A stretch of DNA of 32,438 bases from Streptomyces sp. SM1 (GCF_002910825.1 NZ_NEUB01000579.1:1-32438); one strand, 5' to 3'; numbered from the stretch's first letter, positions 22,822 to 30,319 are shown. The notes: generated by a model from the letters alone, not told the origin. Numbers and translations: made by a program.

Positions 22822-23205
22822 TGGGGCGAACAGGTCCACGCCGTTGCCGTCCGGGTCGAGGAGGACGGCGTAGCGCTGTCCCCACACCGCGTCCCACGGC
22901 TTGAGTTCGACACGGCTGCCCGCGTCGACCATCTCCGCGAACAGGGCGTCGACCTCCGCCGGACTGTCACACCGCAGCGCGAGCGAGGTCCTGCCCCCGC
23001 CCGTCGGCGGCTCGAACCCCGTGTGGAAGGACCGGACCACCTCCTCCGTGTCCATCATGAACCGCAGCCCGCCCGGCAGTTCCGCTTCCACATGTCCCTG
23101 TGTCTCGGCCCCGTCGGGGAAGGCGAACCCGAGCCGCCGGTAGAAGGCGACGGAGGCGGCCATGTCCGAGACGACCATTCCGATGGCATCGAATCGTGCG
23201 CTCAT
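22804..23205 (-). CDS. VOC family (glyoxalase/bleomycin resistance-type) protein
   Basis: 133-aa vicinal-oxygen-chelate protein with two beta-alpha-beta-beta-beta units: [23 protein letters not shown] in the first and [45 protein letters not shown] in the second. Typical metal ligand positions are replaced or uncertain, so catalysis cannot be asserted; a binding or resistance function is equally possible. ATG 23205 is chosen because TACGGT (23218-23213) lies 7 nt upstream and family homology starts there; upstream codons are not protein-like. The stop lies 18 bp inside the end of the convergent AraC gene. Confidence 0.9.
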   Translation of the reverse strand: MSARFDAIGMVVSDMAASVAFYRRLGFAFPDGAETQGHVEAELPGGLRFMMDTEEVVRSFHTGFEPPTGGGRTSLALRCDSPAEVDALFAEMVDAGSRVELKPWDAVWGQRYAVLLDPDGNGVDLFAPLPADE

Positions 23206-23279
23206 GCGCCCCACCGTAGGGCCGGCCCGCCGGCCGGGTCTTGAAGGAATCGGACACCGGCCGGACCGGATCCGCGGGG

Positions 23280-23415
23280 TATCTGGCCCACCGGGTGAAG
23301 GACGCACTCGGCACGGTCGACGGCCTGTTCATCAACGCCGGCGTCACACGCCCGACGCCCTTAGGGTCGACCACCGAGAAGGAGTACGACGAGCTGTTCG
23401 ACATCAACGTCAAGA
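23280..23415 (+). pseudogene. Remnant of a short-chain dehydrogenase gene
   Basis: About 45 codons read LAHRVKDALGTVDGLFINAG, then VTRPTPLGSTTEKEYDELFDINVK, which is the middle of a classical SDR: the helix before strand beta-4, the N-A-G motif, and the E-Y-D-x-x-F-D-I-N-V helix. The Rossmann glycine loop and the catalytic Tyr-x-x-x-Lys are missing, and the sequence stops being SDR-like at both ends. The frame happens to stay open into the ThuA-like gene, but that gene has its own start and promoter box. I read this as a leftover of a deletion or rearrangement. Confidence 0.75.
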
Positions 23416-23457
23416 GGACACGGCGCCGGGGCCGCGACGCCCGGCGCACGCGCGCGT

Positions 23458-23480
23458 CCGGAGCCCGCCGTAGGCTCCGG
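23458..23480. promoter_or_regulatory. 8-bp inverted repeat over the promoter of the ThuA-like gene
   Basis: CCGGAGCC (23458-23465) and GGCTCCGG (23473-23480) are perfect complements with a 7-nt spacer. The -10-like TAGGCT (23471-23476), 7 nt before the start codon, lies inside the right half. A protein bound here would cover the promoter. Confidence 0.45.
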
Positions 23481-23483
23481 CGC

Positions 23484-24167
23484 ATGACCGCCCCCGCCCT
23501 CCTGGTCTACACGCGCACAACCGACTACCGGCACGATTCCATTCCGGCCGGCCTCGCCGCCCTGCGCGGCCTCGGCGCCTTCGACGTCGAGGCCACCGAG
23601 GACCCCCGGGCCCTCGAGGCACCACTCGGCCGGTACGCCGCCGTCGTCTTCCTCTCCACCAGCGGCGAGGTGCTCACCCCGGCCGGACGCGAGCGGCTGG
23701 CCGGGTACGTAGAGGAGGGCGGCGGGTTCGTGGGCGTACACGCCGCCGCCTGCACGGAGTACGACTGGCCGTACTACCGCGAGCTCCTCGGCGCCCGCTT
23801 CGACCGGCACCCGGCCCTCCAGCCGGGGCGCGCCGTCGTCGAGGACCACGACCATCCGGCGACCCGGCACCTGCCCGCTGTCTGGGAGTTCACCGACGAG
23901 TGGTACGACTTCCGCACCAGCCCGCGGGCCGGCGCCCGGGTCCTCGTCTCGGCCGACGAGTCGTCGTACGAGGGAGGCGGAATGGGCCCCGACCACCCCC
24001 TGGCGTGGTGCCGTGACCAGGGGGCCGGCCGGGTCTTCTACACCGCGCTCGGGCATGCCGCCGAGGCCTACGGCGACCCCGCCTTCCGCGCCCACCTGCG
24101 CGGCGGGATCAGCTGGGCGGCGGCCGGGGCGGGGGAGCGGGTCAGTCCGGGAGGTGGGCGGCCTTGA
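23484..24167 (+). CDS. ThuA-like domain protein
   Basis: 227-aa protein of the ThuA (trehalose-utilisation) superfamily, a class-I glutamine-amidotransferase-like fold. The typical parts are ALLVYTRTTDYRHDSIPAGL at the start, AVVFLSTSGEVLTPAGRERL, the GGGFVGVHAAACTEYDWPYY block, LGARFDRHPALQPG, and VFYTALGHAAEAYGDPAFRAHL with the conserved Gly-His near the end. The substrate is unknown; relatives have been linked to sugar metabolism. ATG 23484 has TAGGCT 7 nt upstream. Its 3' end overlaps the convergent MFS gene by 26 bp. Confidence 0.88.
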   Translation: MTAPALLVYTRTTDYRHDSIPAGLAALRGLGAFDVEATEDPRALEAPLGRYAAVVFLSTSGEVLTPAGRERLAGYVEEGGGFVGVHAAACTEYDWPYYRELLGARFDRHPALQPGRAVVEDHDHPATRHLPAVWEFTDEWYDFRTSPRAGARVLVSADESSYEGGGMGPDHPLAWCRDQGAGRVFYTALGHAAEAYGDPAFRAHLRGGISWAAAGAGERVSPGGGRP

Positions 24168-25371
24168 CGACCCTGCCGGCTTCCGCCGGGGTCCCGGTGC
24201 CGGACGCGGTGGTCACCTCGGAGCGGCCGCCGTCCCGGTTCAGTATGCCGCCCGTGACGGCGAGGCCGAGGCCGGCCACGGCGAGGACGGCGCCGACCAG
24301 GGCGGGCGAGGTCCAGCCCCAGCCCGCCGACAGGGCCAGACCGCCGAGCCAGGCGCCGCCCGCGTTGGCCAGGTTGAAGGCGGAGTGGTTGGAGGCCGCC
24401 GCCATCGTCGGGGCGTCCTTCGCCTTGGCCATGAGCAGCATCTGGACGGGCGTGGTGATGAGGGAGCCCAGCGCGCCGATGAAGGTGATCGTCACCAGGG
24501 CGGGCCAGAGGCTGTGGACGGTGAAGGAGAACGTCACCAGCGCCGCGGCGAGCAGGGCGAGCCCGGCGTACAGCGTCGGGCGCAGGGCGCGGTCGGTGAG
24601 CGGGCCCGCGATCAGCGTGCCGAGCGTCATGCCGACGCCGTAGAGCGCGAGGACCAGGGTGGTCGAGGCGTCGGAGATGCCCGTCACGTTGGTCAGGATG
24701 GGCACCAGGTAGCTGTAGACGGCGAAGAAGCCGCCGAATCCCACCACGGCGACGGCCAGACCGATCGCGACCTGCCGGTTGCCCATCGCCCGCAGCTCGC
24801 CCCGGACACCGGACTGCCCGCCGCGGGGCTGGTGGGGGACGAAGAGGGCCAGCGCGGCGAGCGCGACGAGGCCGATGACGGCGATCGCGACGAAGGCGGA
24901 CCGCCAGCCCAGCTGCTGGCCCAGGGCGGTGCCGGCGGGGACGCCGACGATGTTCGCGACGGTGAGTCCGAGGAACATCCTCGACACGGCGCGCGCGGCC
25001 CGGCCGGGGGCGACCAGCCGGGAGGCCACGACGGCGCCCACGCCGAACAGCGCCCCGTGCGGCAGCCCCGTCAGGAAACGCGCGCCGAAGAGCAGACCGT
25101 AGGTGGGGGCGAGCGCGGACGCGACGTTGCCGACCACGAACAGCCCGGTCAGGAGCAGCAGCAGCCGTTTGTGGGGTATGCGCGCGCCGATGCCCGTCAG
25201 CACGGGGGCGCCGACGACGACACCGAGCGCGTAGGCCGAGACGAGGTTGCCGGCGTCCGGCACGGAGACGCCGACCCCGTCGGCGATCTGGGGCAGCAGC
25301 CCCATGGTGGCGAACTCGGTCGTGCCGAGACCGAACGCGACGACGGCCAGGGCCAGCAGAGCCAGGGGCAT
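24142..25371 (-). CDS. MFS transporter, DHA1-type drug/arabinose efflux family
   Basis: 409-aa exporter with 12 predicted helices in two bundles of six. FGLGTTEFATMGLLPQIADG in helix 1 and the GVVVGAPVLTGIGARIPHKRLLLLL loop-helix are typical of the DHA1 AraJ/Cmx-type efflux group; MFLGLTVANIVGVPAGTALGQ is motif C (antiporter motif). The second bundle starts after the NRQVAIGLAVAVVGFGG helix. Start ATG 25371 directly precedes the first helix; the frame is open upstream but those codons do not look like protein. No clear ribosome site: AAGG is 13 nt away. The substrate is unknown. It is divergent from the carboxylesterase across a 474-bp gap. Confidence 0.9.
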   Translation of the reverse strand: MPLALLALAVVAFGLGTTEFATMGLLPQIADGVGVSVPDAGNLVSAYALGVVVGAPVLTGIGARIPHKRLLLLLTGLFVVGNVASALAPTYGLLFGARFLTGLPHGALFGVGAVVASRLVAPGRAARAVSRMFLGLTVANIVGVPAGTALGQQLGWRSAFVAIAVIGLVALAALALFVPHQPRGGQSGVRGELRAMGNRQVAIGLAVAVVGFGGFFAVYSYLVPILTNVTGISDASTTLVLALYGVGMTLGTLIAGPLTDRALRPTLYAGLALLAAALVTFSFTVHSLWPALVTITFIGALGSLITTPVQMLLMAKAKDAPTMAAASNHSAFNLANAGGAWLGGLALSAGWGWTSPALVGAVLAVAGLGLAVTGGILNRDGGRSEVTTASGTGTPAEAGRVVKAAHLPD

Positions 25372-25422
25372 GGTGCGGGAGAACCTTTCGAAGACAGCGG
25401 GCCGGGATCGAGGGAGGGGAAT

Positions 25423-25439
25423 GACCGAGGCCGTCGGTC
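25423..25439. promoter_or_regulatory. Inverted repeat GACCGA-N5-TCGGTC upstream of the MFS gene
   Basis: A perfect 6-bp inverted repeat 52 bp upstream of the MFS start codon, a normal position for an operator of an efflux gene. No regulator gene is adjacent. Such repeats arise by chance in GC-rich DNA, so the call is weak. Confidence 0.3.
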
Positions 25440-25582
25440 GTCCCCGGCTCTCGTTTCCGGTCGCGCTGAGCACCATTGCCCGGCGCACCCCGGGACAGGG
25501 CAGGCCCATGGACGGAGTGAGCCCATAAGGAGTGCAGCAAGAACGCCGGGCCGCGCATTCCAAGATCGGGGCGCACATCACC

Positions 25583-25596
25583 GTGAGCTGTGTCAC
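25583..25596. promoter_or_regulatory. Crp-like site GTGAGCTGTGTCAC
   Basis: The sequence fits GTG-N6-GNCAC, the consensus I know for Streptomyces Crp, and is also part of an 18-bp inverted repeat (CCGTGA-N6-TCACGG, 25581-25598). It lies 250 bp upstream of the carboxylesterase start and 212 bp upstream of the divergent MFS start. Confidence 0.5.
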
Positions 25597-25845
25597 GGGG
25601 AATCGGCCGGGGACGTATCCGGCGGCGCAGGCACGGGCCATCGGAAACCCACGTAGCACCGGACGGGAAACGAGGGGAAAGCCCTCCTTGCCGGAGGTCC
25701 GGCACACCGGGCTGGGAAGAACTCTCACACGGGACAGGAATACCGATGGGCGCTGGGGTGCTCTACGTGCTACCGGTGGGTTCGGGCCGACGGCCCGACC
25801 GCGGGGCCGGTGCGTGAGCACAGCGCGTGAAGGGCTGGTGGGCAC

Positions 25846-27390
25846 ATGACGGCAGGCCGGGAGAACCCCGTGGTCAGGACTCCGTACGGCGCCGTGGGCG
25901 GCCGCTGGGAACGCGACGTCGCCGTCTTCCGGGGCATTCCCTACGCGGCACCCCCCTTCGGCCCCCGCCGATTCCGCCCGCCCGTCCCCCCGGAACCCTG
26001 GGACGGTGTGCGCGACGCCGGCGCCTTCGGCCCGACGGCCCCGAAACCCCCGTACTCCGAGGCCTTCGCCTCGTACCTCTCCGACCCGGAGATCCCCGGC
26101 GACGACTGCCTCAACCTCAACGTGTGGACCCCGCACCCGTCCCCCGTCCCCCGGCTCCCCGTGCTCGTGTGGCTCCACGGCGGAGCCCTGACCAGAGGAT
26201 CCTCCGCCGTCCCCGTCTACGACGGCCGCACCTTCGCCCGCGACGGCGTGGTGTTCGTGTCACTCAACTACCGCCTGGGCGTCGAGGGCTACGGCCTCTT
26301 CCCGGACGCCCCCGCCAACCCCGGCCTGCGCGACCAGCTCGCCGCCCTCCGCTGGGTCCACGAGTCGATAGCCGCCTTCGGCGGCGACCCCGCCCGCGTC
26401 ACCCTCGGCGGACAGTCCGCCGGAGCCATCAGCGCGGGCGCGCTCCTCGCCGCTCCGCAGGCGCGGGGCCTGGTCCGCCGGGCGGTCCTGCAGAGCGGCC
26501 CGCCCGAGACCACGGACCGGGAAAAGGTACGGCGCATGGTCCGCCGCATGGCCAACCGCCTGAGGATACCCGCCACCGCCGAGGCCTTCGCCACCGCCGA
26601 CCGCGGCCGACTCCTCCGCGTCCAGGCCGACATCGGCCGCCTCAGCAGCCCGATACTGGGCGGCCCCGCCTTCGGCGTCGTCGTCGACGGCGACCTCGTC
26701 CCGCGCGACCCCCTGGAGGCACTCACCGACGGCGCCGCCCCCGGCGTCGACCTCCTGACCGGCTGGACCCGCGACGAGTACCGCCTCTGGCTGGTCCCCG
26801 GCGGCCTCCTGGAACGCGTCGACCGCCTCGGCACGGTCGCCCTGGCCGGCGCGATGGCCCGCTGCCGCTGCGGCAGCGAGGTCCCGCGCGGCTACCGCAC
26901 GCTGCACCCCGGCGCCGGCACCGCCGAGACGGTCGGCCAGATGGTCACCGACCACCTGCTGCGCGCACCCCTGCACCGCGTGGCCGACGGCCGCGTGGAC
27001 CCCTCGTACGTCTACGAGTTCGCGTGGCCCTCCAGCCGCCCCGGCATGGGTGCCTGCCACGCCCTGGAACTGGGGTTCGTCTTCGACAGCGGCGACGAAC
27101 CCGACGCCCGCAAACTCGCCGGCGAGGGCGCGCCGCAGGAACTCTCCGACGCGATGCACGGTGCCTGGGTACGGTTCGCCACCGACGGTTCGCCGGGGTG
27201 GGAGCGGTGGGACGCCCACCACCCGGTGCGGATCTTCGGCGACGGTGCCCCGCACACCGTGCAGGGCCCGCGCGACCGCGAACTCGCCCTGTGGACCGCC
27301 CCGGAGGCCTCCGCCCCCGCCCAGCCGCCCCCCGAAATCCGCTCGGTGGTCCGCCGTCTGCGCCGCACGGGCGCCCTCCGCCGCAACTGA
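25846..27390 (+). CDS. Type-B carboxylesterase/para-nitrobenzyl esterase family
   Basis: 514-aa alpha/beta-hydrolase of the carboxylesterase type-B family, cleaving carboxylic esters. FRGIPYAAPPFGPRRFRPP and GDDCLNLNVWTP (residues 28-46 and 85-96) are the two family signatures; HGG (111-113) forms the oxyanion hole. The nucleophile is S191 in GGQSAGA, where most relatives have GESAGG. The acid is E311 (WTRDEYR) and the base H405 (MGACHALELGFVF). No signal peptide is seen, so it should act in the cytoplasm. The catalytic set is complete. ATG 25846 is supported by the family start, although only a weak AGGG lies upstream. Confidence 0.93.
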   Translation: MTAGRENPVVRTPYGAVGGRWERDVAVFRGIPYAAPPFGPRRFRPPVPPEPWDGVRDAGAFGPTAPKPPYSEAFASYLSDPEIPGDDCLNLNVWTPHPSPVPRLPVLVWLHGGALTRGSSAVPVYDGRTFARDGVVFVSLNYRLGVEGYGLFPDAPANPGLRDQLAALRWVHESIAAFGGDPARVTLGGQSAGAISAGALLAAPQARGLVRRAVLQSGPPETTDREKVRRMVRRMANRLRIPATAEAFATADRGRLLRVQADIGRLSSPILGGPAFGVVVDGDLVPRDPLEALTDGAAPGVDLLTGWTRDEYRLWLVPGGLLERVDRLGTVALAGAMARCRCGSEVPRGYRTLHPGAGTAETVGQMVTDHLLRAPLHRVADGRVDPSYVYEFAWPSSRPGMGACHALELGFVFDSGDEPDARKLAGEGAPQELSDAMHGAWVRFATDGSPGWERWDAHHPVRIFGDGAPHTVQGPRDRELALWTAPEASAPAQPPPEIRSVVRRLRRTGALRRN

Positions 27391-27407
27391 ACCGCCCGGC
27401 AGTCCCG

Positions 27408-27913
27408 TTACTGCCCCACACGCCCGTCGACGCACTCACGCAACAGGTCCGCGTGCCCGCAGTGGCGGGCGTACTCCTCGACCCGGTGCACCAGCAGCTC
27501 CCGCACCGCGATGCCTTCCTTCCCGAGCCGGCGCTCGCGACCACCGGATCGGGATCCACGAACCAGGCGACGCACAGTTCCCCGCCGTGCGGGCTCTTCT
27601 TCACCACGTAGTTGACGAGCCAGTCCTGCACCTTGGGCGTACGCGCCTCACGCAGCATGCCGTCCAGCTCGCCGCGCTCGAACGCCTTCGGCCGGCAGAT
27701 CAGCAGCGCCAGCAGCCGCGCCGAGGTGTCCCCCGTCCCCCAGAGCTGCCGTGCCAGTTCCTGCTGCGTCCTCAACCGCTTCCCGACCGCCCGCAGCTTG
27801 CCGAGGTTCACCCCGTGATCGTCACCGTGCTTCTCGTTCACCGCGCGGACCTTCGGGTCCTCGAGCGCGGCCGGCTCGGCCGTCACCTCGGTGAGTGTCG
27901 TCGTCCCGGCCAC
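27408..27913 (-). pseudogene. Chimeric pseudogene: AlkD-like DNA-alkylation-repair N-terminus joined to a DinB/DUF664 C-terminus
   Basis: From GTG 27913 (AGAGGA about 8 nt upstream) about 125 codons read as an AlkD-like DNA alkylation repair protein: VRAVNEKHGDDHGVNLGKLR, RTQQELARQLWGTGDTSARL and KVQDWLVNYVVKKSPH, up to WFVDPDPVVASAG near 27540. From about 27539, in a different frame, 43 codons to TAA at 27408 read RERRLGKEGIAVRELLVH and RVEEYARHCGHADLLRECVD, the C-terminal end of a DinB/DUF664 (mycothiol-dependent type) protein. Both parts are incomplete: roughly 100 codons of the first and more than 120 of the second are missing. A single deletion between two neighbouring same-strand genes explains this. 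If translated, the AlkD half would run on as out-of-frame sequence. Confidence 0.8.
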
Positions 27914-28029
27914 CTCGGCATCCTCTCTCTCACCTACGAGTCTCAGCGTATGACGCCGGCCTGGCCGGACGCTGCGGGAGTCGCCGGGTGACGTCCCCAT
28001 GACCACGCCTTGTCGCGGTCGTCGGCGGT

Positions 28030-28065
28030 GCGCGCCCCGAAGGCGCGATGTCCTTCGGGGCGCGC
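28030..28065 (-). terminator. 14-bp perfect hairpin terminator after the short-chain dehydrogenase
   Basis: GCGCGCCCCGAAGG (28030-28043) pairs perfectly with 28052-28065 over an 8-nt loop, 12 nt past the stop of the minus-strand dehydrogenase gene. Confidence 0.8.
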
Positions 28066-28077
28066 AGGCGGTCCCGT

Positions 28078-28827
28078 TCAGGCGTTGTAGCCGCCGTGGG
28101 CGTCCAGCACCGCGCCCGTGACGTACGACGCGGCGGGGCTCGCGAGGAAGGCGATCGCTGCGGCGATCTCGTCGGGGTGCCCCATGCGCTGCAGGGAGAG
28201 CAATCTGACCAGGACTTTGAGGGTCTCGGGGTCCGGCGGTTGCATGCCGCCCTCCATCAGTCCGGCCTCCACGACGTTGGCCGTGATGTTCCGGGGCCCG
28301 AGGTCCCGTGCGACGCCCATGGTGTACCTCTCGATCCCGGACTTGGTCGCCGAGTAGTCGGCAAGGCCGGGGGTGCCGACCCGGGAGCCCAGTCCGGAAC
28401 TCACCGTGATGATGCGGCCGCCCGTGCGCAGCACTCGGGAGGCGGCCCGGATGACGGCGATCACGCCGAGGTAGTTGGTGGCGTGCATCCGGTCCAGGGC
28501 GGCGGTGTCGGCGTCCGGGTCGTCCACCGTGCCGGCCACGGAGATCGCCGCGTTGTTGACGAGGATGTCCAGGCCGCCGAAGTGCGCCACCACGTCGTCG
28601 ATCAGCGCCGGCGCCCGGCTCGTGTCCGCCTGGTCGGACTGGAAGGCGACGGCCTTGGCTCCCTTGCCGTGCACCTCGTCGACGACGGCCTGCGCCTGCT
28701 TCTCGGAGCTGACGTAGGTGAAGGCGACGTCTGCGCCCTGCTCGGCCAGCAGTCGTACGGTCGCGGCTCCCAGTCCGCGCGACCCCCCGGTGACCAGGGC
28801 GACTTTGCCCATGAGTGGCTTGCTCAT
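28078..28827 (-). CDS. Classical short-chain dehydrogenase/reductase
   Basis: 249-aa NAD(P)-dependent oxidoreductase of the classical SDR family. TGGSRGLG (13-20) binds the cofactor, NNAA (91-94) stabilises the fold, and the catalytic residues are S143/S144, Y158 and K162 (DYSATK). ILVNNAAISVAGTVDDPDADTAALDRM and the C-terminal ASYVTGAVLDAHGGYNA fit the FabG-like group. ATG 28827 is chosen over GTG 28836 because GAGG lies 8 nt before it and the GTG overlaps that site. It is divergent from an Rrf2 regulator with three operators between them, so it is the regulator's probable target. The substrate is unknown. Confidence 0.94.
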   Translation of the reverse strand: MSKPLMGKVALVTGGSRGLGAATVRLLAEQGADVAFTYVSSEKQAQAVVDEVHGKGAKAVAFQSDQADTSRAPALIDDVVAHFGGLDILVNNAAISVAGTVDDPDADTAALDRMHATNYLGVIAVIRAASRVLRTGGRIITVSSGLGSRVGTPGLADYSATKSGIERYTMGVARDLGPRNITANVVEAGLMEGGMQPPDPETLKVLVRLLSLQRMGHPDEIAAAIAFLASPAASYVTGAVLDAHGGYNA

Positions 28828-28860
28828 TCTTCTCACCTCGTTGATTGACCCTTCCTGGCA

Positions 28861-28883
28861 GTCGCAACGTTAATTGTTACGAC
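28861..28883. promoter_or_regulatory. Rrf2 operator O1 (GTCGCAAC-N7-GTTACGAC)
   Basis: Imperfect palindrome, 8-bp arms with 7 of 8 pairs and 7-nt spacer, 33 bp upstream of the SDR start. The same 8-N7-8 structure occurs in O2 and O3. Confidence 0.75.
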
Positions 28884-28888
28884 CACCT

Positions 28889-28911
28889 GTCGCAACTTTC
28901 GCTGTTACGAC
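28889..28911. promoter_or_regulatory. Rrf2 operator O2 (GTCGCAAC-N7-GTTACGAC)
   Basis: Arms identical to O1 and the same 7-nt spacing; only the spacer differs. It starts 28 bp after O1. Confidence 0.75.
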
Positions 28912-28917
28912 CGCACT

Positions 28918-28940
28918 GTCGTAACATGAAGCATTGCGAC
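28918..28940. promoter_or_regulatory. Rrf2 operator O3 (GTCGTAAC-N7-ATTGCGAC)
   Basis: Same arrangement with 6 of 8 arm pairs, 29 bp after O2 and ending 14 bp before the Rrf2 start codon. A TAACAT hexamer (28922-28927) inside it may be the -10 of the Rrf2 gene, and a GGAGGAGGGGG ribosome site follows. Confidence 0.7.
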
Positions 28941-28954
28941 CGGGAGGAGGGGGC

Positions 28955-29389
28955 ATGAGTGCCAACAGCAGGTTGACCATCGCCGCTCACGCGCTGGCCT
29001 GGATCGGTCTCTACCAGCGCCGGGGGCATGAGGTCGCCACCTCCGAGCAGATCGCGACCAGCGCGAACACCAACCCCGTGGTGATCAGGCGGCTGCTCGG
29101 CGAGCTGCGCAGGGCCGGGCTCGTGAAGTCCCGGCGGGGCGTGGGCGCGGGCTGGTCGCTGGCGCGTGAGCTGGAGTCGATGACCCTGCTCGACGTGTAC
29201 GAGGCAGTGGAACCCGGCCCGCTCTTCGCGATGCACCGCACCACCCCGGACCAGGAATGCGTGGTGGGTCACGGCATCCAGCCGGCGATGCGGGGCATCT
29301 ACGAGGGCATCGAGGAGACCCTGAGACACGAGCTGGCCCGCGTCACGCTCGAGAACGTACTCCGGGACGTACTCGCGGCACCTCGCTAG
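28955..29389 (+). CDS. Rrf2 family transcriptional regulator
   Basis: 144-aa Rrf2 winged-helix regulator. ATSEQIATSANTNPVVIRRLLGEL is the recognition helix-turn-helix (about residues 28-51), GLVKSRRGVGAGWSLAREL the wing, and MTLLDVYEAVEPGPLF the connecting helix typical of the family. There is only one Cys (C102), so it cannot hold the 2Fe-2S cluster of IscR or the 4Fe-4S of NsrR; it belongs with the cluster-free YwnA-like members. ATG 28955 has GGAGGAGGGGG immediately upstream; an in-frame start 21 nt earlier would disrupt that site. Three repeated operators precede it, and the divergent SDR gene is the probable target. Confidence 0.93.
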   Translation: MSANSRLTIAAHALAWIGLYQRRGHEVATSEQIATSANTNPVVIRRLLGELRRAGLVKSRRGVGAGWSLARELESMTLLDVYEAVEPGPLFAMHRTTPDQECVVGHGIQPAMRGIYEGIEETLRHELARVTLENVLRDVLAAPR

Positions 29390-29410
29390 CCTCCCCGTTG
29401 CGCCCTGACC

Positions 29411-30319
29411 TCACCAAGAGAGCGTGCCCGCGACCGACGAGATCGTCTCCGGCCCCACTCGGCAACAGCCCCCGATCAGCCGGGCCCCCGACTCCCGCCA
29501 TCCCGTGACGCGTGAGGCGGTGAAGGTAGGGGTGCCGGTCCAGTTCCGGGCCCTCGCGTCCCACTCCTCCCCGCTGTTGGGGTAGACCACCACCGGTTTG
29601 CCGGTCACGCGGGCGGCGAGCGCGACCGCGTGGTCGGCGTCCTCCGGTGTGCAGCAGTTCACGCCGACCGCGATCACCTCGTCCGCCCGCGCGGCCGGCG
29701 CGAACGCGTCCTCCAGGGGCTGGCCCGCCCGGGTACGGTCGCCGGCCGCCGAGTAGGAGAGCCAGGCGGGTACGCCGAGGCCGCGCAGGGCGCGCAGCAG
29801 GGCCTCCGCCTCGTCCGTGTCGGGGACGGTCTCCAGGGCCAGGACATCCGGAGCGGCTGCCGCCAGGACCTCCATGCGGGGGCGGTGGAAGCGTTCCAGC
29901 TCCGTGACCGACAGGCCGTAGCGGCCCCGGTACTCCGAGCCGTCCGCGAGCATCGCCCCGTACGGGCCGACCGAGGCCGCCACCCAGAGGGGTCGGGAGG
30001 TCCGGGAGCGCCGGGCCGCCGTACGGGCGCATTCGACGCTCAGCGCGAGGAGCGCGGCCGCCTCGTCCTGACCGGTCCCGCGCCGGGCGAAGCCCTCGAA
30101 CGTCGCCTGGTAGCTCGCCGTGATCGCGACATCCGCGCCCGCGTCGAAGTACGCGAGGTGGGCCGCCGTCACCGCCTCCGGGTCCTCGGCGAGCAGCCGG
30201 GCCGACCACAACTCGTCGCTGAGGTCGTGCCCCGCCGACGCGAGCTGGTTCGACATGCCGCCGTCGAGGACGACCGTGCCGTCCGCGAGTGCCTCGGCCA
30301 GGGAGGGAGTGCCGCTCAT
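29411..30319 (-). CDS. mmuM: Homocysteine S-methyltransferase
   Basis: 302-aa zinc-dependent enzyme that transfers a methyl group, usually from S-methylmethionine or S-adenosylmethionine, to homocysteine to make methionine. VVLDGGMSNQL (17-26), TASYQATFEGF (67-77), the zinc ligands in GVNCC (C222/C223) and GGCCRVGP (C285, C286) and the substrate segment VYPNSGEEWD are all present. TAGCGT lies 7 nt before ATG 30319 and no ribosome site is visible. The gene is divergent from the LuxR-like regulator and meets the Rrf2 gene tail-to-tail 21 bp away. Its link to sulfur metabolism is biochemical, not positional. Confidence 0.94.
   Translation of the reverse strand: MSGTPSLAEALADGTVVLDGGMSNQLASAGHDLSDELWSARLLAEDPEAVTAAHLAYFDAGADVAITASYQATFEGFARRGTGQDEAAALLALSVECARTAARRSRTSRPLWVAASVGPYGAMLADGSEYRGRYGLSVTELERFHRPRMEVLAAAAPDVLALETVPDTDEAEALLRALRGLGVPAWLSYSAAGDRTRAGQPLEDAFAPAARADEVIAVGVNCCTPEDADHAVALAARVTGKPVVVYPNSGEEWDARARNWTGTPTFTASRVTGWRESGARLIGGCCRVGPETISSVAGTLSW

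Larger units (their letters stand above)
25372..25845. other. Long divergent intergenic region with candidate regulatory sites
   Basis: 474 bp between the MFS gene and the carboxylesterase. Short open frames here have no protein-like character. Visible elements are a Crp-like site at 25583-25596 and a weaker inverted repeat GACCGA-N5-TCGGTC at 25423-25439, 52 bp upstream of the MFS start. The base composition is somewhat less GC-biased than in the genes around it. Confidence 0.55.

Noticed and set aside
23241-23483. In-frame N-terminal extension of the ThuA-like protein carrying the SDR segment (a fusion protein)
   Set aside because: The SDR part has no start signal and lacks essential motifs, about 20 codons of Arg-rich non-protein sequence separate it from the ThuA start, and that start has its own promoter box.
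25590-25817. Small plus-strand ORF in the gap before the carboxylesterase
   Set aside because: It is Arg/Gly-rich without protein-like pattern, and no ribosome site or promoter was found for it.
26945-28867. A 640-codon minus-strand open frame spanning the esterase, the pseudogene and the short-chain dehydrogenase
   Set aside because: Only the part from about 27540 to 27913 is protein-like (AlkD). The rest is antisense or out-of-frame reading of the neighbouring genes.
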